Origin: Nemertoderma westbladi | Lineage: Eukaryota > Xenacoelomorpha > Nemertodermatida > Nemertodermatidae | Reading direction: 5' to 3' | Assembly: GCA_032718475.1 (NCBI GenBank) | Contig: JAUCBJ010004975.1 | Span: 1-20,018, forward strand | Length of the DNA stretch: 20,018 bases | Part shown: one piece after another, positions 1 to 8,105 of the stretch | Position numbering within the stretch: position 1 is the first letter of the stretch | How the letters are laid out: each line of letters begins with the position of its first letter | Program-made: the position numbers and the translations under genes | Notes under the pieces: generated by a model | Told to the model about the DNA's origin: nothing | The model's database searches: none | The model's input: the letters and a program-made list of their open reading frames with translations, nothing else

Positions 1-39
1 ATATAATTTCCAACGCTCTACCAACTGAGCTACTGAACC
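1..39 (-). tRNA. partial tRNA or tRNA-derived SINE head
   Basis: Read on the minus strand, positions 33 to 15 give GTAGCTCAGTTGGTAGAGC, a textbook tRNA D-arm with the internal Pol III A box (TAGCTCAGTTGG). It is preceded by a possible seven-base acceptor strand (GGTTCAG, 39 to 33) and followed by the start of an anticodon arm. The window ends before the anticodon loop closes, so the B box, T arm and 3' acceptor strand are not visible. The bases where an anticodon should fall do not give a convincing one, so a tRNA pseudogene or SINE head is at least as likely as a working tRNA. Confidence 0.4.
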
Positions 40-291
40 ACTTGACCGATAGATGCATAATAGATAGAACCAATACGAATGAGAACTCAAAGCAATCTTT
101 ACAAAGTTAATCCGAATAAAATAAAATTTTGAAAATCCACGGCATTTAGGGAATATAATTCTATAGTTGTGTTCCTGTATGTTTGTGTGTTTACTACTAG
201 ATTTACTGATAGTATTTGCCTTTACGATTTTCCGATCGGAATTAATAATAATAAGTACCATAAGCACACCATAAACCTAGGGGCCTACTGA
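40..291. other. AT-rich sequence, nothing recognised
   Basis: Plain AT-rich DNA with no reading frame, repeat or RNA gene that I can support. It ends where the 54-bp tandem repeat begins. Confidence 0.5.
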
Positions 292-609
292 AATACACCA
301 TGTCCTGGAATATAGTGTCGTTATTCAGGTACCTGCCCCCCCCCCCCATACACCATGTCCTGGAATATAGTGTCGTTATTCAGGTACCTGCCCCCCCCCC
401 CCCATACACCATGTCCTGGAATATAGTGTCGTTATTCAGGTACCTGCCCCCCCCCCCATACACCATGTCCTGGAATATAGTGTCGTTATTCAGTTGCCCC
501 CCCCCCCCCCATACACCATGTCCTGGAATATAGTGTCGTTATTCAGGTACCCCCCCCCCCCCCAGTACACCATGTCCTGGAATATAGTGTCGTTATTCAG
601 GTACCTGCC

Positions 610-640
<31 letters not shown>

Positions 641-643
641 AAA
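292..643. repeat. ~54-bp tandem repeat with poly-C spacers, six copies
   Basis: Six head-to-tail copies of a ~54-bp unit, with the shared CCATGTCCTGG motif at about 299, 353, 410, 463, 517 and 571, so spacing is 53-57 bp. Each unit has a conserved core (ending near TTATTCAGGTACCTG) followed by a run of C. Copy-to-copy length differences fall mostly in the C run. The fifth copy (518-569) has lost ACC from the GTACC end of its core, and the sixth (572-630) ends in about 22 C followed by 13 A. Short ORFs through it are repeat shadows. Confidence 0.9.
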
Positions 644-680
644 CAAATCTTATAAGATTGCTTGATATTTGAAACAGGGA

Positions 681-2396
681 TAGTTTCACCTCCCGACCAC
701 TGACTGATAGTTCCACCTCCCGACCACTGACTGATAGTTTCACTTCCCGACCACTGACTGATAGTTTCACCTCCCGACCACTGACTGATAGTTTCACTTT
801 CCGACCACTGACTGATAGTTTCACCTCCCGACCCACTGACTGATAGTTTCACTTCCCGACCACTGACTGATAGTTTCACTTCCCGACCACTGACTGATAG
901 TTTCACCTCCCGACCACTGACTGATAGTTTCACTTCCCGACCACTGACTGATAGTTTCACTTCCCGACCACTGACTGATAGTTTCACTTCCCGACCACTG
1001 ACTGATAGTTTCACCTCCCGACCACTGACTGATAGTTTCACTTCCCGACCACTGACTGATAGTTTCACTTCCCGACCACTGACTGATAGTTTCACTTCCC
1101 GACCACTGACTGATAGTTTCACTTCCCGACCACTGACTGATAGTTTCACTTCCCGACCACTGACTGATAGTTTCACTTCCCGACCACTGACTGATAGTTT
1201 CACTTCCCGACCACTGACTGATAGTTTCACTTCCCGACCACTGACTGATAGTTTCACTTCCCGACCACTGACTGATAGTTTCACTTCCCGACCACTGACT
1301 GATAGTTTCACTTCCCGACCACTGACTGATAGTTTCACTTCCCGACCACTGACTGATAGTTTCACTTCCCGACCACTGACTGATAGTTTCACTTCCCGAC
1401 CACTGACTGATAGTTTCACTTCCCGACCACTGACTGATAGTTTCACTTCCCGACCACTGACTGATAGTTTCACTTCCCGACCACTGACTGATAGTTTCAC
1501 TTCCCGACCACTGACTGATAGTTTCACTTCCCGACCACTGACTGATAGTTTCACTTCCCGACCACTGACTGATAGTTTCACTTCCCGACCACTGACTGAT
1601 AGTTTCACTTCCCGACCACTGACTGATAGTTTCACTTCCCGACCACTGACTGATAGTTTCACTTCCCGACCACTGACTGATAGTTTCACTTCCCGACCAC
1701 TGACTGATAGTTTCACTTCCCGACCACTGACTGATAGTTTCACTTCCCGACCACTGACTGATAGTTTCACTTCCCGACCACTGACTGATAGTTTCACTTC
1801 CCGACCACTGACTGATAGTTTCACTTCCCGACCACTGACTGATAGTTTCACTTCCCGACCACTGACTGATAGTTTCACTTCCCGACCACTGACTGATAGT
1901 TTCACTTCCCGACCACTGACTGATAGTTTCACTTCCCGACCACTGACTGATAGTTTCACTTCCCGACCACTGACTGATAGTTTCACTTCCCGACCACTGA
2001 CTGATAGTTTCACTTCCCGACCACTGACTGATAGTTTCACTTCCCGACCACTGACTGATAGTTTCACTTCCCGACCACTGACTGATAGTTTCACTTCCCG
2101 ACCACTGACTGATAGTTTCACTTCCCGACCACTGACTGATAGTTTCACTTCCCGACCACTGACTGATAGTTTCACTTCCCGACCACTGACTGATAGTTTC
2201 ACTTCCCGACCACTGACTGATAGTTTCACTTCCCGACCACTGACTGATAGTTTCACTTCCCGACCACTGACTGATAGTTTCACTTCCCGACCACTGACTG
2301 ATAGTTTCACCTCCCGGCCACTGACTGATAGTTTCACTTCCCGACCACTGACTGATAGTTTCACTTCCCGACCACTGACTGATAGTTTCACCTCCC
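681..2396. repeat. 27-bp minisatellite, about 63.5 copies
   Basis: Uninterrupted tandem array of a 27-bp unit whose core is TTCACTTCCCGACCACTGAC. Variants (CACCTCCC, CACTTTCC, and one unit with an extra C near 829) are confined to roughly the first 13 and the last few units. From about 1020 to 2308 nearly 48 successive copies look identical by eye. Because 27 is divisible by three and two of the three minus-strand frames of the unit lack stops, minus-strand ORFs of 633 and 534 codons appear (repeating SVSGREVKL and SQWSGSETI). They contain nothing but the repeat and should not be called genes. Confidence 0.95.
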
Positions 2397-2497
2397 TCCT
2401 CCTCGCTGACTGGGGGAGCCAGCATTTTTATTTTTGCTCTCTTTCTTTAGCTACAAGCGTTTGTAAAGTGTGTCACCGCAGTTATTCTTCAACCTTT

Positions 2498-3106
2498 GGG
2501 GCCATGCACAAATGATGTCACCCTTTTTTTGACGATTTTCGACCCCCCCCCCCCCCCTCGTCACAATCTGTCACAAATTTTGTAACCCCCCTCCCCACTT
2601 GAACGTCACGTCACAAAAAATACCCAGTATAGTTAATAAAAAATGTTAAATTTGAAATTATTATGTTATTAATACTAAATGTTAATACTTCATTAATTCA
2701 GCTGTACACAATGACTAAACAAGGAAGACACCCCGCATATTCACTCCCATGGGAATGACGACATCTGAGTTTCGACATCGATCACCGGAAGTGCACCAGG
2801 TATACGATCGACTATTGTGCCACTTCCTGGGTCTAACTCTACCTCGTCCTTATCTACCCAGTCAATGTGGTGTTCTTCATCTTTATCGCCACTTAGAATT
2901 AACACTTTATCACCTCGACTCGCGATTACTTGAATAGATTTCACTTTGGCTGTTGATGTTGGTGTTATGTATTTTATTTGTTCACCAAAGTGCTATTGTG
3001 ACGTCACAAGTATAGCTACTCCCCCCCCTCCTCCCCATGTCACAAATTGTCACAAAATTGCAACCCCCCCCCCCCTTCGACCGTGACATCATTTGTGCAC
3101 GGCCCC
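2498..3106. mobile_element. 609-bp terminal-inverted-repeat element, MITE-like
   Basis: The left end, 2498-2521, begins GGGGCCATGCACAAATGATG. The reverse complement of the right end, 3083-3106, matches it at 23 of 24 positions. Inside each terminus the two sides stay similar in inverted orientation: a poly-C block, TGTCACAAATT-type motifs, then a GTCACGTCAC / GTGACGTCAC pair (about 2606 and 2998). This is the layout of a non-autonomous DNA transposon. No convincing target-site duplication is visible; the flanks are CTTT and TTAT. The unique centre, about 2640-2997, carries an exon-like ORF on the minus strand, described separately. There is no transposase. Confidence 0.65.
2741..2983 (-). CDS. 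exon-like ORF inside the TIR element, unknown product
   Basis: A minus-strand frame open from just after a TAG (ending near 2984) to a stop at 2741 encodes about 80 residues. It contains the phrases KVLILSGDKDEEHH, IDWVDKDEVELDPGSG and TIVDRIPGALPVIDVETQM, and ends MSSFPWE. The only internal methionine that would give a sizeable product is at 2944 (67 codons). The composition is non-repetitive, acidic and protein-like, and CAATAG just upstream could be a splice acceptor, so it may be a 3'-terminal exon captured by the element. I do not recognise the family. It could also be a chance ORF. Confidence 0.3.
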   Translation of the reverse strand, partial: EQIKYITPTSTAKVKSIQVIASRGDKVLILSGDKDEEHHIDWVDKDEVELDPGSGTIVDRIPGALPVIDVETQMSSFPWE

Positions 3107-3118
3107 TTATGTGATTTG

Positions 3119-3793
3119 TTGGTTTTGTTAGAAAGCTGGCCGTGAAAGGATTCTAAATATGTAAAACAATCTGAATTTCGACGTAAAATAGCTGAGATGT
3201 AAGCGTTCAAATGTTGCATGGTTTTTCACGCACAAGGCTATTTATTATATTCTATTCAATAAATACGAATAAACATGTCAACTGTTGATTTATGACTCCA
3301 GCTAATGGACTATAATAAACAAACACCAGCGTTAAACCTCGTTAAACAACCCCCCTCGATCCCCCCCCCCCCCCCCCTCCATACCACTACTTCTACTACT
3401 AACCATTAAACACCCCCCCCCCCCCCTCACCCCACCACTAGGTCTACTACTAACCACTAACGGGAAGTTGTGCTTGGTAGAACCTCCGTGACTCATCCTC
3501 AGAGGATGTGGTGATTGGCAGGTTGACGCCTGTAGCATTATATATATATATATATATTAAATAAATACACAATATTCTGGAACATGTTGAACATAATAAA
3601 ACTAGTAGGTGGCTTTTCATACATAAACAAAATGTTCCAGAATATGGTGTATTTATTAAATCGAATAAAATAGCCTGCCACAGGTGCAAAGCCATAACAT
3701 TCCAACGTACCATATCTCAGCTATTTTACGACGAAATTCAGATTGTTTTACATATTTGTAATCCTTGCACGGCCAGCTTTCTAACAGTACCAA
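3119..3793. repeat. foldback structure with a nested inner hairpin
   Basis: Two arms of about 135 bp lie in inverted orientation: 3119-3257 and 3658-3793. They share blocks such as GTTAGAAAGCTGGCCGTG, ATATGTAAAACAATCTGAAT and AAAATAGCTGAGAT, with scattered mismatches and small indels. Between them is a second inverted repeat, 3558-3585 against 3632-3658 (AATATTCTGGAACAT / ATGTTCCAGAATAT), plus a TA dinucleotide run (3539-3557) and a decayed poly-C tandem pair. The arrangement fits a foldback transposon or two oppositely oriented copies of one repeat. No coding capacity is evident. Confidence 0.65.
3361..3461. repeat. two decayed repeat units with poly-C runs
   Basis: C17 (3361-3377) is followed by a unit containing CTTCTACTACTAACCATTAAAC, then C14 (3413-3426) and a second diverged unit with GTCTACTACTAACCACTAAC. 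It lies in the loop of the foldback structure and has the same core-plus-C-run design as the array at 292-643, though the core sequence differs. Confidence 0.6.
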
Positions 3794-4010
3794 TAAATTA
3801 CTATTCAATATATGGTTGAATAATAGCTGCTCGCTACTGTGTAACTGATGCAATTTCGTCGGAGACACATTTTTTCAAACACAAAAATAAAAATTTTCAA
3901 AAGAAAAATTAAGGTGAAACAATCCCTGATTAAAATTTAATGAAATTTATAATCTCAAGCAAGCAAACAGTCGGACGAAGCCGGAGGCGACCCGAAGGCT
4001 CCTCTTTCGA
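3794..4010. other. AT-rich spacer, nothing recognised
   Basis: AT-rich DNA passing into a short GC-richer stretch near 3970-4010. I see no gene or RNA. Confidence 0.4.
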
Positions 4011-4082
4011 TAGCTGCTACCCGAGGGTAGGGGTGGTCGCTACTCCTAGCTGCTACACGAGGTTAGGGGTGGGCGCTACTCC
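4011..4082. repeat. 36-bp tandem duplication
   Basis: Two adjacent 36-bp units, 4011-4046 and 4047-4082, both begin TAGCTGCTAC and end GCTACTCC, with a few substitutions between them. A small reading frame runs through it but shows no other coding sign. Confidence 0.75.
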
Positions 4083-4183
4083 TATACCAAGATTTGCTCC
4101 CAGTAATTTAACTGGTACTCTACTGGATAAGATGGTACTGTAGTAGATAATCTGATAACTCATTAAAATTTGTATTTTTTTTT

Positions 4184-4203
4184 GGGGGGGGGGGGGGGGG
4201 GGG
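4184..4203. repeat. G20 homopolymer
   Basis: A run of 20 G preceded by nine T. It is the only long tract in the window with G rather than C on the plus strand. Confidence 0.9.
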
Positions 4204-4320
4204 TGCAGCGACCTAATTTTAGACTTCTATGTTCCATGGCATGGTGTATATAGGCCACACCACTAGGATTCAATGCTGACCGCCCCCTCAACGCAGCACC
4301 TCTATAAAGTTCGCCGTCAG

Positions 4321-4530
4321 CGATGTAAATCACTATACGATGGTTCAACGACATTTGTGTCTACCATTGATGGTGACACATATCCAGAACAGTTGTAGTA
4401 AGGGGAGTCCTCCAGGGAGACACACTTGCGCCATTCATATTCATAATTGTGGTTGACTATGTCCTACGCTTGTCCTTAGACCATCATAGTGATGATGGAT
4501 GTGACGGTAACTCCACCTACTGGCTCCAGA
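4321..4530 (+). pseudogene. LINE reverse transcriptase fragment, palm region
   Basis: Two adjoining plus-strand frames read as reverse transcriptase. The first, to about 4375, gives TTFVSTIDGDTYPE. After a one-base shift the second (about 4392-4527) gives GVLQGDTLAPFIFIIVVDYVLR and ends in a stop at 4525-4527. GVLQGDTLAP is the well-known segment upstream of the catalytic YADD box in RTE-like and related non-LTR elements. The YADD box itself is absent: the sequence loses similarity and meets the 66-bp array at 4601. It is therefore a frameshifted, truncated relic. It may belong to the same family as the LINE at 5509, but the two do not overlap, so this cannot be tested by direct comparison. 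Confidence 0.75.
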
Positions 4531-4600
4531 AGTTATGATGACATATAGATAAACTTGAAGGGGATACTGAACTTGGGAGAAACGAACTCTATGGAGTATG

Positions 4601-5507
4601 GAGAATCGGGAGGCCTGTAAGGATCTCAGTTCCACTGTCCGAGTTCGCTCGATCTAGTAGTAGTTGGAGAATCGGGAAGCCTGGAAGGATCTCATTTCCA
4701 CCGACCGAGTTCGCTCGACCTAGTAGTAGTTGGAGAATCGGGAAGCCTGGAAGGATCTCATTTCCACTGTCCGAGTTCGCTCGACCTAGTAGTAGTAGTT
4801 AGAGAATCGGGAAGCCTGGAAGGATCTCATTTCCACTGTCCGAGTTCGCTCGACCTAGTAGTAGTAGTTAGAGAATCGGGAAGCCTGGAAGGATCTCATT
4901 TCCACTGTCCGATTTCGCTCGACCTAATAGTAGTTGGAGAATCGGGAAGCCTGTAAGGATCTCAGTTCCACTGTCCGAGTTCGCTCGATCTAGTAGTAGT
5001 TGGAGAATCGGGAAGCCTGGAAGGATCTCAGTTCCACTGTCCGAGTTCGCGGAGAATCGGGAAGCCTGGAAGGATCTCATTTCCACCGACCGAGTTCGCT
5101 CGACCTAGTAGTAGTTAGAGAATCGGGAAGCATGGAAGGATCTCATTTCCACTGTCCGAGTTCGCTCGACCTAGTAGTAGTAGTTAGAGAATCGGGAAGC
5201 CTGGAAGGATCTCATTTCCACTGTCCGATTTCGCTCGACCTAATAGTAGTTGGAGAATCGGGAAACCTGGAAGGATCTCATTTCCACTGTCCGAGTTCGC
5301 TCGACCTAGTAGTAGTAGTTGGAGAATCGGGAAGCCTGGAAGGATCTCATTTCCACTGCCCGAGTTCGCTCGACCTAGTAGTAGTTGGAGAATCGGGAAG
5401 CCTGGAAGGATCTCATTTCCACTGTCTGAGCTCGCTCGACCTAGTAGTAGTTGGAGAATCGGGAAACCTGGAAGGATCTCATTTCCACTGTCCGAGTTCG
5501 CTCGACC
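4601..5507. repeat. 66/69-bp tandem array, 15 copies
   Basis: Copies begin GAGAATCGGG at 4601, 4667, 4733, 4802, 4871, 4937, 5003, 5052, 5118, 5187, 5253, 5322, 5388 and 5454, with units of 66 bp or of 69 bp where an extra TAG is present, and one 49-bp truncated unit (5003-5051). I list fourteen starts; the last unit is cut at 5507 and part-unit sequence precedes the first, making about 15 in all. The core is GAAGCCTGGAAGGATCTCAT, then CCACTGTCCGAGTTCGCTCG and a CTAGTAGTAGTT tail. A 176-codon plus-strand ORF (5000-5530) is a by-product of units divisible by three and is not a gene. Confidence 0.92.
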
Positions 5508-5508
5508 T

Positions 5509-6358
5509 TTGGTCAGGTCAGGTATTCTAGGTCATTGATCAAGAAAACTTGCCACCTCCATGCAGCATAAAGGAGGTGCCACCTGTAGCTCATTAGAACA
5601 TGCTGCTTCTAGTGTTGGTCTTTTTATTAACTCCAGAAAGACCAAAATTTTGACAGCTAACTTTGAAAGTCTTCAGCAAGTCTCTGATCGGATGAGCATA
5701 AGCTCAAAAGATGGTATGCTTGAGCATGTGGATGACATCTGTTACCTGAGATCATGGATCCGGAAGTCAGGTGAGGACCTTCGAATACGTAAGGGAAAGG
5801 CATGGGCAGCCTTGAATAGGCTTTCCAGGATTTGGAAGTCACCGAGAATTAATCGGAAACTTAAGGTCCGTTTATTTAGCGCAGCAGTAGTTCCAGTACT
5901 CCTCTATGGGAGTCCATGCTGGGCTCTAACTGCTGAGGACACCAAATTTCTGGACGGCACATTCACAAGAATGCTACGCCGGGTTCATTGTGTCAAGTTC
6001 ATTGCACACATCTCCAACCAGACACTATATAACATTGGAGGTGTCTCGTGTCTCATTGGTTCCCCCAAGCTTGACACTAGAACAAAATCGCCTCCGCTTT
6101 GCAGGACATTGCTTTCCGCGTGAGGACCAGCCAGTGCATAATCTTGTACTTTGGCAGCCTCATGGAGTGAATAAGCATGGTGGACAGCCCATGACTTTCT
6201 TTAGACGCATCTTAAAGGACACTGGCCTTGAAGATGCGGATGATCTAGCAAATGTCATGGGTGATAAGGAGTTGTGGCGGTGCAATTTTGTCGATAAGCC
6301 GGCACAGCATTCTTAAAAATGCAGCTGCAATGCAGCATGCCGATCCTAGTAGTAGTAG
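5509..6358 (+). mobile_element. 5'-truncated RTE-like LINE inserted in the 66-bp array
   Basis: An 850-bp segment interrupts the 66-bp array, which resumes directly after it. The same 11 bases, TCGCTCGACCT, lie on both sides (5498-5508 and 6359-6369), as expected for a target-site duplication. The array carries this word in every unit, so the duplication alone is not proof. The insert ends in GCATGCCGATCCTAGTAGTA plus more TAG units, the short simple-repeat tail seen in RTE-type elements. The same tail recurs as a separate tiny insertion at 13354. Coding content is the C-terminal part of the LINE ORF only. The 5' part, including the catalytic residues, is missing, as usual for 5'-truncated copies. 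Confidence 0.75.
5560..6316 (+). pseudogene. C-terminal part of a LINE ORF, frameshifted
   Basis: Frame one, from 5560, contains SLEHAASSVGLFINSRKTK, then VDDICYLRSWI, AWAALNRLSRIWKS and LLYGSPCWALTAEDTKFLDG, followed by TRMLRR. These are in the order seen after the palm domain of RTE-like reverse transcriptases (thumb and C-terminal region). Around 6040-6090 the similarity moves to another frame, which continues RLRFAGHCFPREDQP, LVLWQPHG and DTGLEDADDL and stops at 6316. The ATG at 5560 is only the first methionine in the truncated frame. The fragment lacks endonuclease and catalytic RT motifs and has a frameshift, so it cannot encode a working enzyme. Confidence 0.8.
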
Positions 6359-6508
6359 TCGCTCGACCTAGTAGTAGTTGGAGAATTGGCAAGCCTGGAA
6401 GGATCTCATTTCCACTGTCCGAGTTCTCAACCTAGTAGTCGTTGGAGAATTGGCAAGCCTGGAAGGATCTCAGTTCCACTGTCCGAGTTCGCTCGACCTA
6501 GTAGTAGT
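6359..6508. repeat. continuation of the 66-bp array beyond the LINE
   Basis: About two more copies of the 66-bp unit. They share changes not found upstream of the LINE (GAATTGGCAAGCCTGG instead of GAATCGGGAAGCCTGG), and one has a shortened, altered TTCTCAACCTAGTAGTC segment. Their divergence suggests that this flank no longer takes part in homogenisation with the main array. Confidence 0.9.
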
Positions 6509-6920
6509 TACAAAAAGTTGGTTGAACGATTCGACAGAATTAACACTATCAGATTAATTAATTAATTGGTGATCTCATAATTACTCATAAATATTCGATT
6601 ACGTATAATAATTAATTCATACAAATTAACTTTTGCATACCGGTAAATATATTACCAAATTAATTCTAATTAAATCGTGATTAATTTCTAAATGGTTACA
6701 TTCACACATCTAGGTTATACATTACTTAAACAACACATTGAGTTTTGCAGTTAGCTGCAATCGGCTATCGCAGGAATAAATCTATATATATACTTAAATA
6801 TGGAAATCAGTGAAATAAAGAAAAGAGTGAAAATGTGTACTTTTTGGTGTCCTGCATGGTCCTAGGAGTTGTCTATCCGGCTGTAACATTTAACATAATA
6901 GCTACGAAAATGCCTTGAAA
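6509..6920. other. AT-rich intergenic or intronic DNA
   Basis: AT-rich, with an ATTAATTAATTAATT-like run near 6553 and many short TAAT words. No gene, RNA or repeat family is recognised. Confidence 0.5.
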
Positions 6921-7070
6921 TACTGGTACCATTATCACCGGTATACCATATTACCATACCGGTACCATTATCACCGGAACACCGGTATTACCATACCGGT
7001 ATCACCGGTATACCATATTACCATACTGGTACCATTATCACCGGTATACCATATTACCATACCGGTATCA
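6921..7070. repeat. ACCGGT-rich degenerate tandem repeat
   Basis: Repeats of words such as ATTATCACCGGTATACC and ATATTACCATACCGGTA in slightly differing order. ACCGGT or CCGGTA palindromes recur every 10-40 bp. The basic period is hard to fix by eye because short and long units alternate. Confidence 0.75.
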
Positions 7071-8105
7071 CATACATATCACAATTACATCTCAATTATT
7101 TCAGACGTGGTTTATTTCTTGTAAAAGTTCAGTTCAGTTAAGTTCAGTTTTTGACAACTAAAATGAATACATTTCTCTCACACGAAATTACAACAATTGA
7201 AATTGAAACAAACTAAAAAAGCATTATGTCAATCAGCGGCGGAATATATTCAGACAAAATGAATTACCAAAAAATAACAAAATTAGTTTTCATTTTCAAA
7301 ACATTTTCCCAAAATAAATTTGCACCAAATGTATAATTAGGATGTTATAGACTGTTTTTATTATCTATTATAGTTTTAGAATATCAAATAGGTCAATGAC
7401 ATAATAATAAATATAATAATATATATGTCAATAATCAATATATTTATTTTTTGCACCAAAACTGTAAGAAACTAAAATTATTTATAGACACCAAAGTTGC
7501 TCAACAAATATAATTATTATCAATCATTATTATAAATCAATAGTACTTTAAATTCATTAATATTAGACTAGAACCTCAGACTAAGCATTGGGGGAGTGTC
7601 ACACTTCCCCCCCCCCCCCCCCCCCGTTAATAGTCTAGACGTCTGGTGGTCTAATGGCAAAGGTGTTTTGTTGTATTGTTTTGGTTAGGGTTTATCAATT
7701 AAGCCTCAATTCTTATTACTATCATTTTGTAACCGTATTTAGTAGCGTTTGGTTACATTGGAGTTTTAATTAGAATTGAGGCCGCCAGTTGAGGGGGGTG
7801 TAACATGGACCTACCTGCTTGACAAAACGTTAGTATTACCTGTACAAGTATAAAATGATAAATACAGTAATAAATATATAAAGAAAAATTAGGATAAACT
7901 AGAATATAAACCAACGGTATAAAATTGCAGTTTCTACAGGGAGATACTCGGTTGCGATAAACGTTCGTAAAAAAACAACGTAGAAAAATTAGTCCTATGG
8001 TTTTTAAGGGTTAATGTAAGTTTATATTGATGTTATTAACAACAATAGCTGGGGGTGTAGTGGGAGTATGAGGAGTTAGTTAGTATGGGAGTTGACTGAG
8101 CTCCC
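7071..8105. other. AT-rich DNA, one C19 tract, no gene seen
   Basis: Mostly AT-rich DNA. It holds a C19 run at 7607-7625 and a short tRNA-like word near 7643 (TGGTGGTCTAATGG) without the rest of a tRNA. The stretch next to 8105 would hold the 3' untranslated region of the hexokinase gene on the minus strand. No canonical AATAAA on that strand was found near the stop; the nearest ATTAAA is about 340 bases downstream (7764-7769 on the plus strand). Confidence 0.5.

Noticed and set aside
681-2396. CRISPR array
   Set aside because: The 27-bp units follow each other directly with no unique spacers, in an animal-type genome.
490-2425. Minus-strand ORFs of 633 and 534 codons
   Set aside because: They consist almost wholly of the 27-bp repeat. 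Its length is divisible by three and two antisense frames lack stops, so long ORFs are expected without any gene.
2498-3106. Clear target-site duplication for the TIR element
   Set aside because: Flanks CTTT and TTAT share at most two or three T/A bases, which is not distinguishable from chance.
3450-3535. Possible minus-strand exon reading GVNLPITTSSEDESRRFYQAQ
   Set aside because: It is short, has no clear polypyrimidine tract or known family match, and lies in the loop of the foldback repeat.
5000-5530. 176-codon plus-strand ORF repeating ESGSLEGSHFHCPSSLDL
   Set aside because: It is a translation of the 66/69-bp array. It lacks non-repeat coding sequence, and neighbouring units break the frame.
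7641-7665. tRNA-Glu-like 5' end (TGGTGGTCTAATGG)
   Set aside because: No B box, T arm or pairing acceptor stem follows, so resemblance over about 20 bases is not enough.
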